DNA from: Frankiales bacterium
Lineage (GTDB): Bacteria > Actinomycetota > Actinomycetes > Mycobacteriales > SCTD01
Assembly: GCA_025464695.1 (NCBI GenBank)
Contig: JAODNQ010000082.1
Coordinates: forward strand, 1-14,000
Direction of reading: 5' to 3'
DNA length: 14,000 nt
Shown: positions 11,910 to 14,000 of the stretch, piece after piece
How the letters are laid out: each line of letters opens with the position of its first letter
Numbering within the stretch: the stretch's first letter is position 1
Notes under the pieces: model-generated
Databases searched by the model: none
Seen by the model: only the letters and a program-made list of their open reading frames with translations
What the model was told of the DNA's origin: nothing
Made by a program: the position numbers and the translations under genes

Positions 11910-12499
11910 AAGGCCGTGCACTCCTCGTAGGACGGCAGCAGGCCCGACGCCTCCGCCTCGGCGAGCGACGGCGCCGCGGCGTCCTTGTCCGACAGCAGCG
12001 GCTCGAGGTCCGCGGGCCAGCCGGGCAGGGACCGGAGGTCCAGGGCGGCGTCGAGCGGGTGCACGCCGTGCTCGCGGCCGGGGGCGTACGGCGTGCTGCA
12101 CAGGTAGGTGACGTTCGCGTCGTCGGTGAGGGCGAGGAACGCGTGGCCCAGTCCCTCCGACAGGTAGAGCGCCCGCCGGTCGACGTCGTCGAGCGTGACC
12201 GCGTCGACGACGCCGAAGGTGGGCGAGCCGACCCTGATGTCGACGACGACGTCGAGGACGGCGCCCTTGCTGCAGTAGACGTACTTCGCCTGGCCGGGCG
12301 GGACGTCGGCGAAGTGGACGCCGCGCAGGGTGCCGCGGCTGCTGACGCTGTGGTTGGCCTGCTGCAGCGTGAACGGGTGGCCCAGGGCCTCCTCCAGCAC
12401 CGAGCCCTTGAACCACTCGAGGAACACCCCCCGCGGGTCGGGGAACTGCTTGGGGGTGAACGACCACGCACCCGGGACCTTGAGCTCGTCGACCTGCAC
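11888..12499 (-). CDS. rfbC: dTDP-4-dehydrorhamnose 3,5-epimerase family protein (RfbC/RmlC, 203 aa)
   Basis: A cupin-fold sugar-nucleotide epimerase that inverts C3 and C5 of dTDP-4-keto-6-deoxyglucose on the way to dTDP-L-rhamnose or a related deoxysugar. Motifs: FPDPRGVFLEWF (19-30), NHSVSSRGTLRGVHF (49-63) with catalytic-base His62, GAVLDVVVDIRVGSPTFG (79-96), LGHAFLAL (117-124) and TYLCSTPYAPGREHGV (131-146), followed by HPLD with Asp150 near the expected catalytic acid position. The last 30 residues (DAAAPSLAEAEASGLLPSYE) are the usual C-terminal helix. Length is typical. No rmlA, rmlB or rmlD gene is next to it. The GTG at 12499 is preceded at 6 nt by TACGGT, suggesting a leaderless mRNA. 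Related 3- or 5-epimerases of antibiotic sugars are a possible alternative. Confidence 0.93.
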   Translation of the reverse strand: MQVDELKVPGAWSFTPKQFPDPRGVFLEWFKGSVLEEALGHPFTLQQANHSVSSRGTLRGVHFADVPPGQAKYVYCSKGAVLDVVVDIRVGSPTFGVVDAVTLDDVDRRALYLSEGLGHAFLALTDDANVTYLCSTPYAPGREHGVHPLDAALDLRSLPGWPADLEPLLSDKDAAAPSLAEAEASGLLPSYEECTAFYASLRA

Positions 12500-12505
12500 G
12501 CGCCG

Positions 12506-12511
12506 ACCGTA
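12506..12511 (-). promoter_or_regulatory. Candidate -10 (TACGGT) of rfbC, leaderless
   Basis: TACGGT on the minus strand is followed by exactly 6 nt and the rfbC GTG. Hexamer and spacing are identical to those at 1495-1500. No ribosome-binding site is present. Confidence 0.5.
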
Positions 12512-12536
12512 GCCGGGACGCCCGGTGTGGGAGGAT

Positions 12537-12730
12537 GCAGTGCTCGGGCGACCCCCGGACCGACCGCCTGGACGCTGCTCCCCGCACTCCGCACCTGCCG
12601 CCGACCGGCCGCCTGCCGCGCGGGACCGCGTCCGCCGTCCGCACCCGCCGTCCCCCTCGCCGGGGACGCCCCGGAGCGCCCCGTCCCCGGGGCCGCGGGA
12701 CCCCTGAGACCCGCTCGAGGAGCGACCCCC
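12537..12730 (+). promoter_or_regulatory. C-rich structured leader of the malic enzyme gene
   Basis: About 190 nt separate a weak -10-like GAGGAT (12531-12536) from the GTG at 12731. Over 12541-12660 I count 64 C against 35 G on the plus strand, a skew unlike the coding DNA around it and like Rho-loading RNA. It holds alternative hairpins (12649-12690) and a small hairpin (CGCTC/GAGCG, 12712-12724) that covers most of the first ribosome-binding site GAGGAG (12717-12722). I see no gene or known riboswitch in it. Confidence 0.4.
12649..12690 (+). other. Mutually exclusive hairpins in the malic enzyme leader
   Basis: GGGGACG (12662-12668) can pair with the upstream CGTCCCC (12649-12655, 7 bp, 6-nt loop) or, extended by two bases, with the downstream CGTCCCCGG (12682-12690, 9 bp, 13-nt loop), not both. 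Confidence 0.45.
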
Positions 12731-13981
12731 GTGACCGCGCAGCTGGAGGACCTGTCCGTGCCCACCCAGGACGCCACCCTTCCCACCGCCCCCCGCACAC
12801 CCGACGCCGGACAGGCAGCCCGCGACGCCGACCCCGTCTTCGCGCTGCACCGCGGCGGCAAGGTCGAGGTCGTGTCCCGCGTCTCGGTCGACACGCGCGA
12901 GGAGCTCTCGCTGGCGTACACCCCGGGCGTCGCGAAGGTCTGCACGGCCATCGCGGAGGAGCCGGACCTCGCCTACGACTACACCTGGAAGTCCCACACG
13001 GTCGCGGTCGTCACCGACGGCACCGCCGTGCTCGGCCTCGGCGACATCGGGCCCACGGCGGCGCTGCCCGTGATGGAGGGCAAGGCGCTGCTGTTCAAGC
13101 AGTTCGGCGGCGTCGACGCCGTCCCGCTCTGCCTGGACGTCACGGACGTCGACGAGCTGGTCGAGACGATCGTCCGCCTCGCCCCCGCCTTCGGCGGCAT
13201 CAACCTCGAGGACATCAGCGCGCCCCGCTGCTTCGAGGTCGAGCGCCGGGTCCAGGAGCGGCTCGACATCCCGGTCTTCCACGACGACCAGCACGGCACC
13301 GCGATCGTCGTCGTCGCCGCGCTGCAGAACGCCGCGCGGCTCACCGGCCGGGCGCTCTCGGACCTCCGCGTGGTGGTCAGCGGAGCCGGGGCGGCCGGCA
13401 TCGCGGTGTCGAAGATGATCCTGGACGCCGGCATCGGCGACCTCGCCATCGCCGACCGCCAGGGGATGATCTACACCGGGCGCGACGGGCTCAACGTCGA
13501 GAAGGCGGCCTTCGCCGCCATCAGCAACACCGGGCGCCACACCGGCTCCTTCGAGGAGGCGCTCGTCGGCGCCGACGTCCTCATCGGCCTGTCCGGCGGC
13601 ACCGTCGCGCCGGAGGCCGTGCGGGCCATGAACCCCGGCTCGATCGTGTTCGCCATGGCGAACCCCGTCCCCGAGGTGCTGCCCGAGGTCGCCCACGCGT
13701 GCGGCGCCGCCGTCGTGGCCACCGGCCGCAGCGACTTCCCGAACCAGATCAACAACGTGCTGGCCTTCCCCGGCGTGTTCAAGGGCGCGATGAGCGTCCG
13801 GGCGACCCGCATCAGCGAGGGCATGAAGCTGGCCGCCGCCGAGGCGCTCGCCGCGGTGGTGGGCGACGACCTGTCCGCCGAGTGCGTGATCCCCTCGCCG
13901 TTCGACCCCCGGGTGGCGCCCGCCGTCGCGGCCGCCGTCGCGCAGGCGGCCCGGGACGAGGGCCTCGCCCGTCTGCCGTAG
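12731..13981 (+). CDS. NAD-dependent malic enzyme, short form (416 aa)
   Basis: Malic enzyme oxidatively decarboxylates malate to pyruvate and CO2, linking the TCA cycle to pyruvate. Substrate-side motifs are SLAYTPGVAKV (60-70, Tyr63), VMEGKALLFKQFGG (114-127, Lys118), NLEDI (158-162) and FHDDQHGT (183-190), with Glu160, Asp161 and Asp185 as likely metal ligands. The Rossmann nucleotide site is VVVSGAGAAGIA (214-225), and the acidic residue at the end of the next strand (AIADR, Asp242) favours NAD over NADP. The C terminus holds GRSDFPNQINNVLAFPG and CVIPSPFDPRVAP. It lacks the phosphotransacetylase-like domain of MaeB enzymes and an N-terminal ACT domain. Start is uncertain: GTG 12731 has GAGGAG at 8 nt, and the in-frame GTG 12758 has GGAGGA at 7 nt (407 aa). 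The first 35 residues are poorly structured, so either start would make a full enzyme. Confidence 0.94.
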   Translation: MTAQLEDLSVPTQDATLPTAPRTPDAGQAARDADPVFALHRGGKVEVVSRVSVDTREELSLAYTPGVAKVCTAIAEEPDLAYDYTWKSHTVAVVTDGTAVLGLGDIGPTAALPVMEGKALLFKQFGGVDAVPLCLDVTDVDELVETIVRLAPAFGGINLEDISAPRCFEVERRVQERLDIPVFHDDQHGTAIVVVAALQNAARLTGRALSDLRVVVSGAGAAGIAVSKMILDAGIGDLAIADRQGMIYTGRDGLNVEKAAFAAISNTGRHTGSFEEALVGADVLIGLSGGTVAPEAVRAMNPGSIVFAMANPVPEVLPEVAHACGAAVVATGRSDFPNQINNVLAFPGVFKGAMSVRATRISEGMKLAAAEALAAVVGDDLSAECVIPSPFDPRVAPAVAAAVAQAARDEGLARLP

Positions 13982-14000
13982 CGGCTGAGCGGCGCCGGCT

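Noticed and set aside
1..14000. CRISPR arrays, tRNA/rRNA genes, insertion sequences, toxin-antitoxin or phage-defence genes
   Set aside because: I looked for regular spaced repeats, cloverleaf arms, transposase motifs and defence-gene domains and found none.

Overview
The window is chromosomal DNA of very high G+C content from an actinobacterium (Actinomycetota). The supporting genes are a WhiB1/WblE-type redox regulator, a SigF sigma factor paired with a UsfX/RsbW-type anti-sigma factor, a nickel superoxide dismutase with its SodX maturation protease, and several starts that look leaderless, with a -10-like hexamer exactly 6 nt before GTG or ATG. I cannot place it to genus. I see no tRNA, rRNA, insertion sequence, phage gene or CRISPR array. 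The gene content reads as ordinary core or near-core chromosome rather than an accessory island.

Layout. At 1-87 is the N-terminal end of whiB1 (minus strand), preceded by a 455-bp gene-free region (88-542) rich in short repeats and inverted repeats. At 543-1893 a lipid kinase of the diacylglycerol-kinase family (minus) diverges from a small four-helix membrane protein (plus); their -10 elements lie back to back on a 14-bp palindrome. At 1899-3262 is the usfX-sigF stress operon (minus, GTGA overlap). At 3485-6063 (plus) come a Tat-exported, LPSTG-anchored metallophosphoesterase and two overlapping crcB/fluC fluoride-channel genes. At 6047-7621 (minus) is a secreted beta-rich protein with a clear internal duplication. 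At 7707-8675 (plus) is a quinone oxidoreductase of the zinc-free MDR type.

At 8679-11034 (minus) a four-gene, tightly coupled run encodes a histidine phosphatase, a GNAT acetyltransferase, a lysophospholipid-type acyltransferase and a SRPBCC lipid-binding-like protein. A strong hairpin (11050-11081) separates it from sodN (11098-11529, minus). sodX (11577-11909, plus) is divergent from sodN, with overlapping promoter elements. A stand-alone rfbC/rmlC epimerase (11888-12499, minus) overlaps the end of sodX. A long C-rich leader with mutually exclusive hairpins (about 12537-12730) precedes an NAD-type malic enzyme (12731-13981, plus).

The themes are oxidative and envelope stress (WhiB1, SigF/UsfX, NiSOD), envelope lipid and surface functions (lipid kinase, acyltransferase, surface phosphoesterase), and fluoride export. 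I did not find a convincing previously undescribed multi-gene system. The most unusual signals are regulatory: a repeated leaderless-promoter pattern, overlapping divergent promoters, convergent genes that overlap at their ends, and structured leaders. A duplicated-domain secreted protein is the main gene of unknown function.
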